DNA of 64,000 nt from Brevibacillus sp051967035 (GCF_051967035.1 NZ_JBQCKK010000001.1:558001-622000); one strand, 5' to 3'. Positions 32,817 through 41,936 are shown, counted from the first letter of the stretch. A program made the numbers and translations. The notes: generated from the sequence alone by a model not told the origin.

Positions 32817-33653
32817 ATGAGCAAAGAACATACCCCATATGTAGAAGAGGTTCGGTCGATCATCGAGCAGATCTACAAGCGAACCACCCATTCCTATGTA
32901 GAGTATTACGTAGATGTTCCTTCCATGGCGGAAAATCGCCTGGAACTTTTGTATCTGTTTTTGCGGGAACAAGGCATGACGAAGGAACGGGCTTCCATTT
33001 TCTGCACGGCGACGGGACTTGTCCAGCTGGGACTGGACATGCATGAGCATGTGAAAAATCAATACGAAGATTCGCTGAGCGCAGAACGAAACCGACAGTT
33101 GACCGTGCTTGCCGGCGATTATTACAGCAGCCGCTACTACCACCTGCTGTCTGAAACGGGTGAAATCGAAGCGATCCAGGTGCTGTCCGGAGCCGTTCAG
33201 CGCGTGAATGAAGCAAAAATGAAGCTGTACGTTGCGGGACGCGATTCCAGAAGCTTGTCAGATGAAGAGTACTGGGAGCTGCGCAATACGATTGATACAG
33301 GCTTGTACGTAGCGATTGTCGAGAAGTATGCGGATTCGGACGATCGCCGCCGTTTCTGGGTAAATCTGATGAAGGAGACGGCCAAGGTAGAGAGTGTCAT
33401 TGGAGAATGGGAGCAAATCAAGTGGCAAGAACAAGTTCCTTTTGGTTTTGCTCGCTTTTTGCTGCAAAAACCAGGCGCTACGCTTGCTCAGGTGCTGTCG
33501 ATCGTCGAGATGAAAGCCATGGAAATGCTCAGCTTGTGCGAGCAAATGGTGCGAACGCTGCATCCTGCGGAAACGCGCAACGTGCTCGCTTCCATAACGG
33601 CTCGCTACTCCCATCGCGTGAATCGCCTGAAACGAGTTATTGAGGAGATGTAG
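32817..33653 (+). CDS. hepS: Heptaprenyl diphosphate synthase component 1
   Basis: The 278-residue small, non-catalytic subunit of heptaprenyl diphosphate synthase, which with HepT makes the side chain of menaquinone-7. The protein is all helical and lacks Asp-rich motifs, as is normal for HepS. ATG at 32817 behind GGAGGAGG. A TATGAT at 32716-32721 may be its -10. It is followed 4 bp later by menG, and after three further genes by hepT. Confidence 0.88.
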   Translation: MSKEHTPYVEEVRSIIEQIYKRTTHSYVEYYVDVPSMAENRLELLYLFLREQGMTKERASIFCTATGLVQLGLDMHEHVKNQYEDSLSAERNRQLTVLAGDYYSSRYYHLLSETGEIEAIQVLSGAVQRVNEAKMKLYVAGRDSRSLSDEEYWELRNTIDTGLYVAIVEKYADSDDRRRFWVNLMKETAKVESVIGEWEQIKWQEQVPFGFARFLLQKPGATLAQVLSIVEMKAMEMLSLCEQMVRTLHPAETRNVLASITARYSHRVNRLKRVIEEM

Positions 33654-33657
33654 CCTA

Positions 33658-34377
33658 GTGGACCAGACACAAATGAAAGAGAAGGCACAGTACGTTCACT
33701 TCGTATTCGAGAGCATTGCGAACGACTACGACAAAATGAACAACGTCATCAGCTTCGGCAGCCATTTGGCTTGGCGCAATTACACCATGAAGCAAATGAA
33801 CATCCGCCCCGGAGACAGTGCGCTCGATGTGGCCTGCGGAACGGCGGACTGGACGATTGCGCTGGCGAAAGCCGTGGGCAAAGAGGGCCGGGTTGTCGGG
33901 CTGGACTTTAGCCAGAAGATGCTGGATGTAGGGGCGTACAAGGTAGCGAACGCCGGTATCGGCAATACCGTCAAGCTGGTGAATGCCGACGCGATGAGCC
34001 TGCCGTATGAGGACAATACATTCGATTTTGCCACCATCGGCTTTGCGTTGCGCAACGTACCGGATGTGCAGCAAGTGCTGAACGAGATGGCCCGCGTTGT
34101 GAAGCCGGGCGGAAAAGTCGTTTCGCTGGAAGTGTCCAAGCCCCCGTTTCTCCCGTATCGCAAGCTCTTTTACTTATACTTCTATAAAATTTTGCCGTTG
34201 ATTGCGAAACTGACCGTGAACAAATACGAGGAATATGCGTGGCTCCCGCACTCGCTGACGAATTTCCCGGACAGCCGCGAGCTGGCGGGAATGTTTCAAA
34301 AGGCTGGCCTGGACCAGGTTCAGGTCAAGCTGTTTATGGGGGGCGTATCCGCTCTGCATATCGGAACCAAGCCGTAA
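33658..34377 (+). CDS. menG: Demethylmenaquinone methyltransferase
   Basis: A 239-residue SAM-dependent C-methyltransferase (UbiE/MenG family), last step of menaquinone synthesis. Motif I LDVACGTADWTIALA, GLDFSQKML, NADAMSLPYEDNTFD and the UbiE signature FALRNVPD are all present. GTG start at 33658 with GAGGAG 10 nt upstream, tightly linked to hepS. The enzyme is common to both the classical and the futalosine menaquinone pathways. Confidence 0.94.
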   Translation: MDQTQMKEKAQYVHFVFESIANDYDKMNNVISFGSHLAWRNYTMKQMNIRPGDSALDVACGTADWTIALAKAVGKEGRVVGLDFSQKMLDVGAYKVANAGIGNTVKLVNADAMSLPYEDNTFDFATIGFALRNVPDVQQVLNEMARVVKPGGKVVSLEVSKPPFLPYRKLFYLYFYKILPLIAKLTVNKYEEYAWLPHSLTNFPDSRELAGMFQKAGLDQVQVKLFMGGVSALHIGTKP

Positions 34378-34447
34378 CCTCAGCGTCTGGCCTCGGCGCG
34401 AGCGGGTCAAGGGCGCTATTTTTTCAGGAGAATAGGAAGTGTCATAG

Positions 34448-35317
34448 ATGGGTCTACGTAAATTGAAAATCATCTTGGAAATGATAAAATTCGAGCATTC
34501 CCTGTTTGCTTTGCCGTTTGCTTTTATGGGGGCGGTTTTGGGAAGTATTGTAATTGAGAAGGCATGGCCGACCTGGATGGAAATTTTTTGGGTGACCGTT
34601 GCGATGGTAGGGGCGCGCAGCGCAGCCATGTCGTTGAACCGACTCATCGACCGCGTCATTGATGCCAAAAACCCGCGAACGGCCACACGCGCGATTCCGG
34701 CGGGGCTGATCTCCGTCCTGGAGGTTGTCCTGTTTATTGTCGTTTCGTTCGTGATGCTGTTCATCGCTGCCTTCCAGCTGAATGATTTGGCCGTCAAGCT
34801 GTTGCCGCTTGCCGTTTTCGTGCTGGTGTTGTATTCCTACACCAAACGCTTTACCTGGCTGTGCCATTTTGTATTGGGAGTAGCAATCGGGTTCGGACCG
34901 CTGGGCGGATGGGTAGCCACGACGGGACAGGTAGACGCGATCGGCTTACTCCTGTTTGCGTCCGTGCTGTTCTGGACGGCTGGCTTCGATATTATTTACG
35001 CCTGCCAGGATGCCGAATTTGACCGCAAAGAAGGGCTGTTCTCCATGCCGAGCCGCTTCGGGATCGCCAATGCCCTGGTCGTGGCGAGACTGTGCCACAT
35101 CCTGACGTTTGTCGGCTTGCTGTCGCTGTATGTCGTGGCGGACCTGTCGCTCTGGTTCCTGCTGGGCGTGCTGATCTCCGGGGTGATCCTGATTTACGAG
35201 CACACGCTGGTCAAGCCGACCGACCTGTCGAAGGTCGATGTAGCCTTTTTCAACATGAACGGAATTTTGAGCGTCGTCATGTTCGTGTTTACCATGATTG
35301 ATCTGGTGATTGCATGA
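34448..35317 (+). CDS. UbiA-family prenyltransferase, probably MqnP
   Basis: A 289-residue polytopic prenyltransferase with seven to nine membrane segments. The two Asp-rich loops are NRLIDRVIDAKNPRT (about residues 64-78) and YACQDAEFDRKEG (about 181-193), which bind the prenyl diphosphate through magnesium. The classical enzyme MenA has a different second loop; this sequence looks like the 4-hydroxybenzoate polyprenyltransferase-like proteins (MqnP) of futalosine-pathway bacteria. Downstream ubiX and mqnA genes support that. ATG at 34448; it overlaps ubiX by 4 bp. Confidence 0.85.
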   Translation: MGLRKLKIILEMIKFEHSLFALPFAFMGAVLGSIVIEKAWPTWMEIFWVTVAMVGARSAAMSLNRLIDRVIDAKNPRTATRAIPAGLISVLEVVLFIVVSFVMLFIAAFQLNDLAVKLLPLAVFVLVLYSYTKRFTWLCHFVLGVAIGFGPLGGWVATTGQVDAIGLLLFASVLFWTAGFDIIYACQDAEFDRKEGLFSMPSRFGIANALVVARLCHILTFVGLLSLYVVADLSLWFLLGVLISGVILIYEHTLVKPTDLSKVDVAFFNMNGILSVVMFVFTMIDLVIA

Positions 35318-35910
35318 ACAGGCAAAAGTGGGTAGTCGGGATTACAGGAGCAAGCGGCGCGATTTATGGCGTCCGGGTCGTGATCGAGCTTTTGCGCGCC
35401 GGGCACCTCGTTCATCTGATGATTACCGAGGCAGGCTGGCAAGTTTTTCGCGATGAGCTGGACTGGCAGGCAGACGACCGGGAAGGGCTATTGCGGGAGA
35501 AGCTGCAGCAGGATTTCCCCGGTGAGCTGCATTATTGGGGACTGCGTGACTTCACTTGCCCTGCTGCAAGCGGGTCGTATCGCTGCGACGGCATGATCGT
35601 GGTTCCGTGCTCGATGGGCACCTTGTCCGGTATCGCGCATGGCGCCTCCGGCAATTTGCTGGAGCGCGTCGCGGATGTGATGATAAAAGAAGGCAGACGG
35701 CTCGTGATCGTCCCCAGGGAGACGCCGCTCCATGCGATCCACCTGGAAAACATGCTCACGCTGAGCAGGCTCGGCGTGCGGATTTTGCCGGCCATGCCCG
35801 GCTATTACCAAAAGCCGCAAACGATGGATGACTTGATTAACTTTGTCGTGGGAAAAGCTTTGGATGCACTGGATGTACCACACTCGCTGTTTCGGCGTTG
35901 GGGGGAATAG
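35314..35910 (+). CDS. ubiX: UbiX-type flavin prenyltransferase
   Basis: A 198-residue flavoprotein that attaches a dimethylallyl group to FMN to make the prenyl-FMN cofactor used by UbiD-type decarboxylases. The nucleotide loop GITGASGAIYGV at the N-terminus, VVPCSMGTLSGIAHG and the C-terminal RRLVIVPRETPLH are characteristic. ATG overlaps the stop of the prenyltransferase (ATGA). In the futalosine pathway a prenyl-FMN-dependent decarboxylation follows prenylation, so this enzyme probably supplies that step. No ubiD homologue is in the window. Confidence 0.92.
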   Translation: MNRQKWVVGITGASGAIYGVRVVIELLRAGHLVHLMITEAGWQVFRDELDWQADDREGLLREKLQQDFPGELHYWGLRDFTCPAASGSYRCDGMIVVPCSMGTLSGIAHGASGNLLERVADVMIKEGRRLVIVPRETPLHAIHLENMLTLSRLGVRILPAMPGYYQKPQTMDDLINFVVGKALDALDVPHSLFRRWGE

Positions 35911-35914
35911 ACGC

Positions 35915-36778
35915 ATGCAAAAGTCTTTGCGGATCGGACAAATTTTGTATACCAACGTGTTGCCAGTCTATTACTATTTTGAACAAGCCAAATTCGAGGA
36001 TCGGATCGAATTCATTCGCCAGGTGCCTGCCCAGTTGAACCTGGCGATGGCCAAGGGCGAGATTGACATGGGCCCGATTTCCTCGTTCAGCTATGCCGAG
36101 CATGCCTCCCGGTATGTGGCATTGGCAGACCTGTCTGTCAGCGCCAAAGGGAGAGTAGGCTCCCTTTTCTTATTCAGCAAAAAGCCGATCGAGCAGCTGA
36201 ACGGGGCGAAAATCGCCCTGACCAATACGTCGGCGACGACTGTGAATCTGTTGAAAATCATTCTCCACAAGTTTTACGAATACGAGATCGCGTACGTTAC
36301 ACAAGAGCCGAATCTGGCGCAGATGCTGCAAGGTGCGGATGCGGCCCTGCTCATCGGCGACGACGCGATTGCCGCCGAGCGGACAGCCAAAGACCTGCAC
36401 GTATACGATCTCGGGGAGCTGTGGTACAAGTTTACGGGCTACTCGATGACGTTTGCCATTTGGGCGCTTAGACGCGCGGTGCTGGAAGAGCACAGGGAAC
36501 TGATCGCAGAAGTCCACGCTTCGTTTTTGGCGAGCAAACAGAAGACGAAAGCCGATCCCGGTCCGTTGGTGGATTACGTTTGCGCGCACTACGGCGGAAC
36601 GAAAGCGGAATGGATTTCCTACTTTGCGGGACTGCAGCACGATTTCGGCGAGGTGCAGCGAGTGGGACTGGAGTATTATTACCGATGCGCGGCGGAGCTG
36701 GGGCTTCTGGCTGCCCCCGCGACCGTCGAGTTGTGGCAGGCGGACGGCCACAAGACCAATATTACGCTTGCGAGATAG
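35915..36778 (+). CDS. mqnA: Chorismate dehydratase MqnA, first enzyme of the futalosine pathway
   Basis: A 287-residue periplasmic-binding-protein-like enzyme without signal peptide, converting chorismate to 3-enolpyruvyl-benzoate. The N-terminus LRIGQILYTNVLPVYYYF and the segments DMGPISSFSYAEH and LTNTSATTVNLLKIIL are typical of the MqnA/MqnD family; the overall length and the place of the DMGPISS loop favour MqnA. ATG at 35915 behind a GGGGGAA site, 4 bp after ubiX. It competes with AroH, TrpE and TyrA (all encoded here) for chorismate-derived carbon. The remaining mqn genes are not in the window. Confidence 0.88.
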   Translation: MQKSLRIGQILYTNVLPVYYYFEQAKFEDRIEFIRQVPAQLNLAMAKGEIDMGPISSFSYAEHASRYVALADLSVSAKGRVGSLFLFSKKPIEQLNGAKIALTNTSATTVNLLKIILHKFYEYEIAYVTQEPNLAQMLQGADAALLIGDDAIAAERTAKDLHVYDLGELWYKFTGYSMTFAIWALRRAVLEEHRELIAEVHASFLASKQKTKADPGPLVDYVCAHYGGTKAEWISYFAGLQHDFGEVQRVGLEYYYRCAAELGLLAAPATVELWQADGHKTNITLAR

Positions 36779-36794
36779 GTGGAACGGATAACGG

Positions 36795-37760
36795 ATGAAC
36801 CTAGTCGACATTTATTTCAAGATGAAAAAGGACGTCCAGTACATTGAGGATGAACTGGAAAAATCGATCGATACAGACGTTCGCGAGTTGTATCAATCCT
36901 CGACGCATTTGCTCAAAGCAGGAGGAAAGCGCATTCGTCCGGTCTTTGTGCTGCTCGGAGGCAAATGGGGGCACTACGATGTAAAAGTTCTGAAGCACGT
37001 CGCCGTCCCGCTTGAGTTGATTCATATGGCTTCGCTGGTTCACGACGACGTGATTGACGATGCGGACAAGCGGCGGGGCAAAGACACGGTGCGCATGAAA
37101 TGGGACAACAAGGTGGCGATGTACGCAGGCGATTACATTTTTGCCCGGGCGCTGGCCATCGCCTCCCAACTGCCGAATCCGAAGCTGCACCGGATTCTTT
37201 CCAACGCGATTGTCGAGGTATGCAAGGGCGAAATCGAGCAGGTCAAAGATTTGAACAACTGGGACCAAAACTTCCGCACGTACCTGCGCAGAATCAAGCG
37301 GAAAACGGCGCTTTTGATCGCGATCAGCTGTCAGCTGGGGGCCGTCGCAAGCGGCGCCCCGGAAGAGCTGGTGCGGAAAATGTACTGGTACGGCTACAAC
37401 GTGGGAATGGCTTTCCAAATTACCGATGATATTCTCGACTTTACGGGAACGGAAAAGCAGCTGGGGAAACCGGCGGGCAGCGATCTGCTCCATGGAAACA
37501 TCACGCTGCCGGCGCTGTACACCGCTTACCACGGCAAGGCGAGCGGCCAGTTTCAGGAGTGGATCCGGCAAAATACGTTTTGGGATCATGCGGACGAAGC
37601 GATTCGTCTGGTACGCCAGGACGAAGGCATTGCGTTTTCCCAGCGGCTGGCCGAACGCTACATCGCGCGCGCCCATGCGATTCTCAGCGACTTGCCCGAT
37701 ACGCAGGCGAAACAATCTCTGACAGGGATTGCCAATTTTATCATCGATCGCAAATTTTAA
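36795..37760 (+). CDS. hepT: Heptaprenyl diphosphate synthase component 2
   Basis: The 321-residue catalytic subunit, a trans-prenyl chain elongation enzyme. First Asp-rich motif LVHDDVIDDADKRRG (D84, D85, D88), the upstream GGKRIRP, and second Asp-rich motif ITDDILDFTG. Together with HepS it condenses isopentenyl diphosphate units to a C35 chain. ATG at 36795, 16 bp after mqnA, so it is in the same transcription unit as the three futalosine genes. Confidence 0.94.
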   Translation: MNLVDIYFKMKKDVQYIEDELEKSIDTDVRELYQSSTHLLKAGGKRIRPVFVLLGGKWGHYDVKVLKHVAVPLELIHMASLVHDDVIDDADKRRGKDTVRMKWDNKVAMYAGDYIFARALAIASQLPNPKLHRILSNAIVEVCKGEIEQVKDLNNWDQNFRTYLRRIKRKTALLIAISCQLGAVASGAPEELVRKMYWYGYNVGMAFQITDDILDFTGTEKQLGKPAGSDLLHGNITLPALYTAYHGKASGQFQEWIRQNTFWDHADEAIRLVRQDEGIAFSQRLAERYIARAHAILSDLPDTQAKQSLTGIANFIIDRKF

Positions 37761-37864
37761 GGGGAATTTGACGGTCTGCCTGTTGCTTGGCCACCCCAGT
37801 TTTGATAAAATTTTCGTTGGTGTTGCATACACCAATACATAGCGTTGATGGAGGCATACTTACA

Positions 37865-38308
37865 ATGGAAAAAACGTTCCTTATGGTAAAACCTGACGGT
37901 GTACAACGTAACCTGATCGGAGAAATCGTATCCCGTTTCGAGAAAAAAGGCTACCAACTCGTTGGAGCAAAACTGATGAACGTAAGCCGCGAACTGGCTG
38001 AAAAGCACTACGCTGAGCACAAAGAGCGCCCGTTCTTCGGCGAACTGGTTGACTTCATCACTTCCGGCCCTGTGTTCGCGATGGTATGGCAAGGCAACAA
38101 CGTCATCTCCACCGCTCGTGCGATGATGGGCAAAACCAACCCGCTTGAAGCTGCTGCCGGCACCATCCGTGGCGATTTCGCAACTTCCGTTGGCATGAAC
38201 ATCATCCACGGCTCCGATTCTCCAGAAAGCGCTGAGCGCGAAATCAGCCTCTGGTTCTCCGCTGATGAAGTTCTCTCCTTCGAAAAAACAATCCAACGCT
38301 GGATCTAA
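37865..38308 (+). CDS. ndk: Nucleoside diphosphate kinase
   Basis: A 147-residue enzyme balancing nucleoside triphosphate pools by a phospho-histidine intermediate. The active-site histidine is H115 in NIIHGSD; KPDGVQRNLIGEI is at the N-terminus. Full length. ATG at 37865 with GGAGG 10 nt upstream. Codon use is that of a highly expressed gene. A strong terminator follows. Confidence 0.97.
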   Translation: MEKTFLMVKPDGVQRNLIGEIVSRFEKKGYQLVGAKLMNVSRELAEKHYAEHKERPFFGELVDFITSGPVFAMVWQGNNVISTARAMMGKTNPLEAAAGTIRGDFATSVGMNIIHGSDSPESAEREISLWFSADEVLSFEKTIQRWI

Positions 38309-38324
38309 GTGATAACGAAGAGGA

Positions 38325-38350
38325 AAAAACCCCGTGCGTGGGGTTTTTCT
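38325..38350 (+). terminator. ndk terminator
   Basis: AAAAACCCC (38325-38333) and GGGGTTTTT (38340-38348) with a 6-nt loop and a T-rich tail. Confidence 0.9.
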
Positions 38351-38443
38351 TTTTTTCGTCACAATCTCCCCGAGAAAAGATAGGATTTTGGCGAATCAGG
38401 GCGAAAACAATCAGAAGGAGTTTTCAAGGGGGTACAATTCTGT

Positions 38444-39217
38444 ATGGAAGATAAGGACTTTCTCCAATTTATCGCTAGCGTGAAAAAAATGACCGGAATT
38501 GATCTTGCCCTCTACAAGGAAGCACAGATGAAGCGGCGCCTGACTTCGTTGCGGCAAAAGCGGGGCTATGCCACGTTCGTCGACTATTTCGATGCGATCG
38601 CAAAGGACAGGGAGCTGTTTTACGAATTCCTCGATCGGATGACGATCAATGTTTCGGAGTTTTTCCGCAACCCCGGGCGCTGGGAGGTTCTCGAAAACAA
38701 AATTTTGCCGCGGCTTGCCAAGCAATCGTCGCGCCTGAAATGCTGGAGTGCCGCTTGTTCCACCGGCGAGGAGCCGTACACGCTCTCGCTCATCTTATTG
38801 CGCAAGCGTCTGGACGCGACCGTGCTGGCTTCCGATATTGATGAGGGCGCATTGTCCAAGGCCAAGCAAGGCGTTTATACGGACCGCTCCCTGCAGGATT
38901 GCCCCAAGGAGCTGGTAGACAAGTATTTCGCCAAGGATACGCACAGCTACCGCATAACCGACGAAGTGAAAAGGCGGGTCACGTTCAAGAAACACAACTT
39001 GCTGGCCGATACGTTTGACACGCAGTTCGATCTCATCATCTGCCGCAATGTGATGATCTATTTCACGGAAGAGGCGAAGCACGAGCTGTACCACAAGTTC
39101 AGCCGGGCGCTCAAGCCGGGCGGCGTGCTGTTTGTCGGCAGCACGGAGCAAATTTTCCAGCCGCAGCAATACCAGCTGGAGGCAGAAGATACGTTCTTTT
39201 ATCGGAAAATGGGATAA
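38444..39217 (+). CDS. cheR: Chemotaxis protein methyltransferase CheR
   Basis: A 257-residue SAM-dependent methyltransferase that methylates glutamates of chemoreceptors. It has the N-terminal four-helix domain (to about residue 75), then the catalytic domain with NVSEFFRNPGRWE, WSAACSTGEEPYTLSL (SAM-binding) and DLIICRNVMIYF. No receptor-tethering TPR is present. ATG at 38444. Position between ndk and aroC is as in B. subtilis. Confidence 0.95.
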   Translation: MEDKDFLQFIASVKKMTGIDLALYKEAQMKRRLTSLRQKRGYATFVDYFDAIAKDRELFYEFLDRMTINVSEFFRNPGRWEVLENKILPRLAKQSSRLKCWSAACSTGEEPYTLSLILLRKRLDATVLASDIDEGALSKAKQGVYTDRSLQDCPKELVDKYFAKDTHSYRITDEVKRRVTFKKHNLLADTFDTQFDLIICRNVMIYFTEEAKHELYHKFSRALKPGGVLFVGSTEQIFQPQQYQLEAEDTFFYRKMG

Positions 39218-39294
39218 ATCCCCACGGCCCTTTGTATAGCGCTGCTCTTTTTTCCCAAGACTAGGAATACTTACTTTGTCAAGGGGGGCAGCAG

Positions 39295-39462
39295 ATGGAT
39301 AAGCACAAGGTCATCGAAGCATACCGTCGCGGTTTGATTACGTTGCAAGAATGCGGACAAATACTTGGGGCTGAAAAAACGCAGCTGGATGATTTGATAC
39401 GTGTGGATCATTCCAGAAGGCCGCTTAGTCCCAATCCTTATTTGATGGTTGATCCGTTTTAG
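39295..39462 (+). CDS. 55-residue protein with helix-turn-helix-like N-terminal half
   Basis: Short gene starting ATG at 39295, 6 nt after AAGGGGGG, ending TAG at 39462, with a terminator 24 bp later. The sequence begins MDKHKVIEAYRRGLITLQEC, then a GQILGAEKTQLDDLIR segment: two short helices with a turn, reminiscent of a small DNA-binding helix-turn-helix. The C-terminal 15 residues are Pro-rich. I do not recognise a family. It lies between cheR and aroC. Confidence 0.68.
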   Translation: MDKHKVIEAYRRGLITLQECGQILGAEKTQLDDLIRVDHSRRPLSPNPYLMVDPF

Positions 39463-39485
39463 TCACCACCATCTGCACGCGAAAG

Positions 39486-39514
39486 CGCTTCTCCCGACGG
39501 AGGGGCGTTTTTTT
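39486..39514 (+). terminator. Terminator after the 55-residue protein gene
   Basis: 9-bp stem CGCTTCTCC (39486-39494) and GGAGGGGCG (39499-39507) with two G-T pairs, CGAC loop, then seven T. It separates cheR and the small gene from the aro operon. Confidence 0.78.
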
Positions 39515-39551
39515 GTGGCAAACCAAAGGTTTTCGGCCAAGGTTTCTACTT

Positions 39552-39580
39552 TTGTATTTCCACAGCCGGACAGGTATGAT
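39552..39580 (+). promoter_or_regulatory. Candidate sigma-A promoter of the aro operon
   Basis: TTGTAT (39552-39557), 17 bp, TATGAT (39575-39580), about 90 bp upstream of aroC. Confidence 0.6.
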
Positions 39581-39669
39581 ATTATAGCGCTTAAAAGTGA
39601 TAAAGGACAGCGACCCGAACCGGAAGGAATGGGGATACGAGCTGCCTGGAGGATGGAGGAAGGAAAGAG

Positions 39670-40833
39670 ATGCGTTACTTGACAGCAGGGGAATCTCACG
39701 GTCCGCAGCTTACGGCGATCATCGAGGGGGTTCCAAGCAACCTGCCGATTTCCGTTGAAGCAATCAATGAACAGCTGGCACGTCGCCAAAAAGGGCATGG
39801 GCGCGGCCGCAGAATGCAAATCGAAAAAGACCAGGTGAAGATTTTGTCCGGTGTGCGCCACGGGTATACGACGGGGGCACCGATTACGCTGGTCGTTGAA
39901 AATAAGGACTGGACCCACTGGCAAACGATCATGAGTGCCGAGCCGGTAGAAGAAGGCGCAGAGGAAAAACGCCGCGTTTCTCGTCCGCGCCCGGGCCACG
40001 CCGATCTGAACGGCGCCATCAAATATCATCAGCGCGATATGCGAAATATTCTGGAACGTTCCAGCGCCCGCGAAACGACAATCCGCGTGGCCGTAGGCGC
40101 TGTCGCTCGCCAATTGCTCGCGGCTTTTGGCATCCGAATCGGCGGACATGTTCTGCAAATCAATGAAGTGAAGGCGAAGCGCCAGGAGGTCAGCCTGGAA
40201 GAACTGATCGCCCGCACGGAAGAATCGCCTGTTCGTTGCCTGGACAAAGAAGCGGAGCCGCTGATGATGGCCGCGATCGATAAGGCCAAGGAAGACGGCG
40301 ACTCCCTTGGCGGCGTGGTTGAAGTCATTGTGGAAGGCGTGCCGATCGGGCTGGGCAGCCATGTGCAATGGGATCGCAAGCTCGATGGACGGCTCGCGCA
40401 GGCAATCATGAGCATCCAGGCGTTCAAAGGGGTAGAAATCGGCATCGGGTTTGAGGCGGCAGGCTTGAAAGGCTCCCAGGTTCATGACGAGATCATTTGG
40501 AGCGAGGAGGGCGGCTACAGCCGCAAAACGAATCGCGCAGGCGGTTTGGAGGGCGGCATGACCACGGGGATGCCGGTTGTCGTGCGCGGTGTGATGAAGC
40601 CGATTCCGACACTCTACAAGCCGCTCATGAGCGTGGACATCGACTCCAAAGAGCCGTTTTCCGCCAGCATCGAGCGCTCCGACAGCTGCGCGGTTCCGGC
40701 TGCGAGCGTCGTAGCGGAAGCGGTAGTCGCATGGGAGATCGCGCAGGCGATGTGCGAAAAATTCCCGAGCGACTCGATGGACGACATGATGGAAAACGTG
40801 CGTGAATATCGCGCCTACACGGAGAAGTTCTAA
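39670..40833 (+). CDS. aroC: Chorismate synthase
   Basis: A 387-residue FMN-dependent enzyme (called AroF in B. subtilis) that makes chorismate from EPSP. Signatures: TAGESHGP at the N-terminus, GRGRRMQIE, RPGHADLNGA with the conserved His, and RSDSCAVPAASVVAE. Full length. ATG at 39670 behind GGAGGAAGG. It is the first gene of aroC-aroB-aroH; its stop overlaps the aroB start. The product feeds AroH, TrpE and MqnA encoded around it. Confidence 0.97.
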   Translation: MRYLTAGESHGPQLTAIIEGVPSNLPISVEAINEQLARRQKGHGRGRRMQIEKDQVKILSGVRHGYTTGAPITLVVENKDWTHWQTIMSAEPVEEGAEEKRRVSRPRPGHADLNGAIKYHQRDMRNILERSSARETTIRVAVGAVARQLLAAFGIRIGGHVLQINEVKAKRQEVSLEELIARTEESPVRCLDKEAEPLMMAAIDKAKEDGDSLGGVVEVIVEGVPIGLGSHVQWDRKLDGRLAQAIMSIQAFKGVEIGIGFEAAGLKGSQVHDEIIWSEEGGYSRKTNRAGGLEGGMTTGMPVVVRGVMKPIPTLYKPLMSVDIDSKEPFSASIERSDSCAVPAASVVAEAVVAWEIAQAMCEKFPSDSMDDMMENVREYRAYTEKF

Positions 40834-41936
40834 TGAGTACCCATAGACTGACAGTGGAGTTGGGAGAGCGTTCCTACCAGATCGTGATCGGTGATTCTCT
40901 CTTGCCGCAGGTACCGGACTTGCTGGCGGAGGCTGGGGTTGTTTCCACAAGCAAGCTCATGATTGTGACAGATGAGCATGTGGCGGCTCGCTATCTGGAG
41001 CCGCTGCGTGAAGCTCTTCGCGCTGCTGGATACAACGCGACCGCGAGCGTTGTGGCAGCGGGCGAGTCATCGAAAAGTCTGGCTGTCTACGAACGGCTGA
41101 TGACCGACGCGATCCAGGCCGGATTGGACCGAAAGTCCGCGATTCTTGCCTTGGGCGGCGGCGTTGTGGGAGATCTGGCTGGCTTTGTGGCGGCTACGTT
41201 TATGCGCGGCATCGACTTTGTCCAGTTGCCGACGACGTTGCTCGCCCACGACAGCTCGGTCGGCGGGAAGGTGGCCATCAATCACCCGTTGGGGAAAAAT
41301 CTGATTGGGGCTTTTCATCAGCCGCGCATCGTGATCTATGACACAAGCGTGCTGCACACCTTGCCCAAGCGTGAAGTGGCCGCAGGCTTTGCCGAGGTCA
41401 TCAAGCACGCGCTTATCTCGGATGCCTCCTTCGTAGAGTGGCTGGAGGAGAACGCTGCACGTCTGTGGGAGCTGGATTCGGCCTGGGTAGGGAAAGCGAT
41501 CGAACGAGGCTGCGCGGTCAAGGCTGCCATCGTCTCTGCCGACGAAACGGAGCAGGGGCAGCGGGCGCTGTTGAATCTGGGACATACATTCGGCCATGCG
41601 TTTGAGGCGCTGTCGGCCTACTCGACACTGAATCACGGCGAAGCCATTTCCATCGGGATGTGCCTCGCCGCCAAAGTAGCGGAGCGCCTCGGCATTGCGA
41701 AAAGCGGCGTGTACGCTCGCACGAAGCATGTGCTCAGTCTGTTCCATTTGCCTACAGCCTGGCCAAAGGGACTATTGCCGCAAGACGTACTCGAAGCGAT
41801 GAAGCGGGATAAAAAGACGGTGGGCGGCAAGCTTGCACTCGTATTGCCGAGCGCAATCGGGCAGGCGGAGATTGTGAAAAACGTAGACGAACAGCTCATC
41901 CTGACAGTAATGAGTGAAGAAGCGGAGGCTTTGTAA
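40833..41936 (+). CDS. aroB: 3-dehydroquinate synthase
   Basis: A 367-residue NAD- and metal-dependent enzyme that cyclises DAHP, the second step of the shikimate pathway. GGGVVGDLAGFVAATFMRGI (nucleotide binding), QLPTTLLAHDSSVGGKVAINHP, and the metal ligands in LGHTFGHAFE and LNHGEAI are seen. ATG overlaps the aroC stop (TAATG), showing translational coupling, and the stop likewise overlaps the aroH start. Confidence 0.96.
   Translation: MSTHRLTVELGERSYQIVIGDSLLPQVPDLLAEAGVVSTSKLMIVTDEHVAARYLEPLREALRAAGYNATASVVAAGESSKSLAVYERLMTDAIQAGLDRKSAILALGGGVVGDLAGFVAATFMRGIDFVQLPTTLLAHDSSVGGKVAINHPLGKNLIGAFHQPRIVIYDTSVLHTLPKREVAAGFAEVIKHALISDASFVEWLEENAARLWELDSAWVGKAIERGCAVKAAIVSADETEQGQRALLNLGHTFGHAFEALSAYSTLNHGEAISIGMCLAAKVAERLGIAKSGVYARTKHVLSLFHLPTAWPKGLLPQDVLEAMKRDKKTVGGKLALVLPSAIGQAEIVKNVDEQLILTVMSEEAEAL

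Noticed and set aside
39463..40950. 495-codon frame antisense to aroC
   Set aside because: Shadow of chorismate synthase; no initiation signal and no family features.
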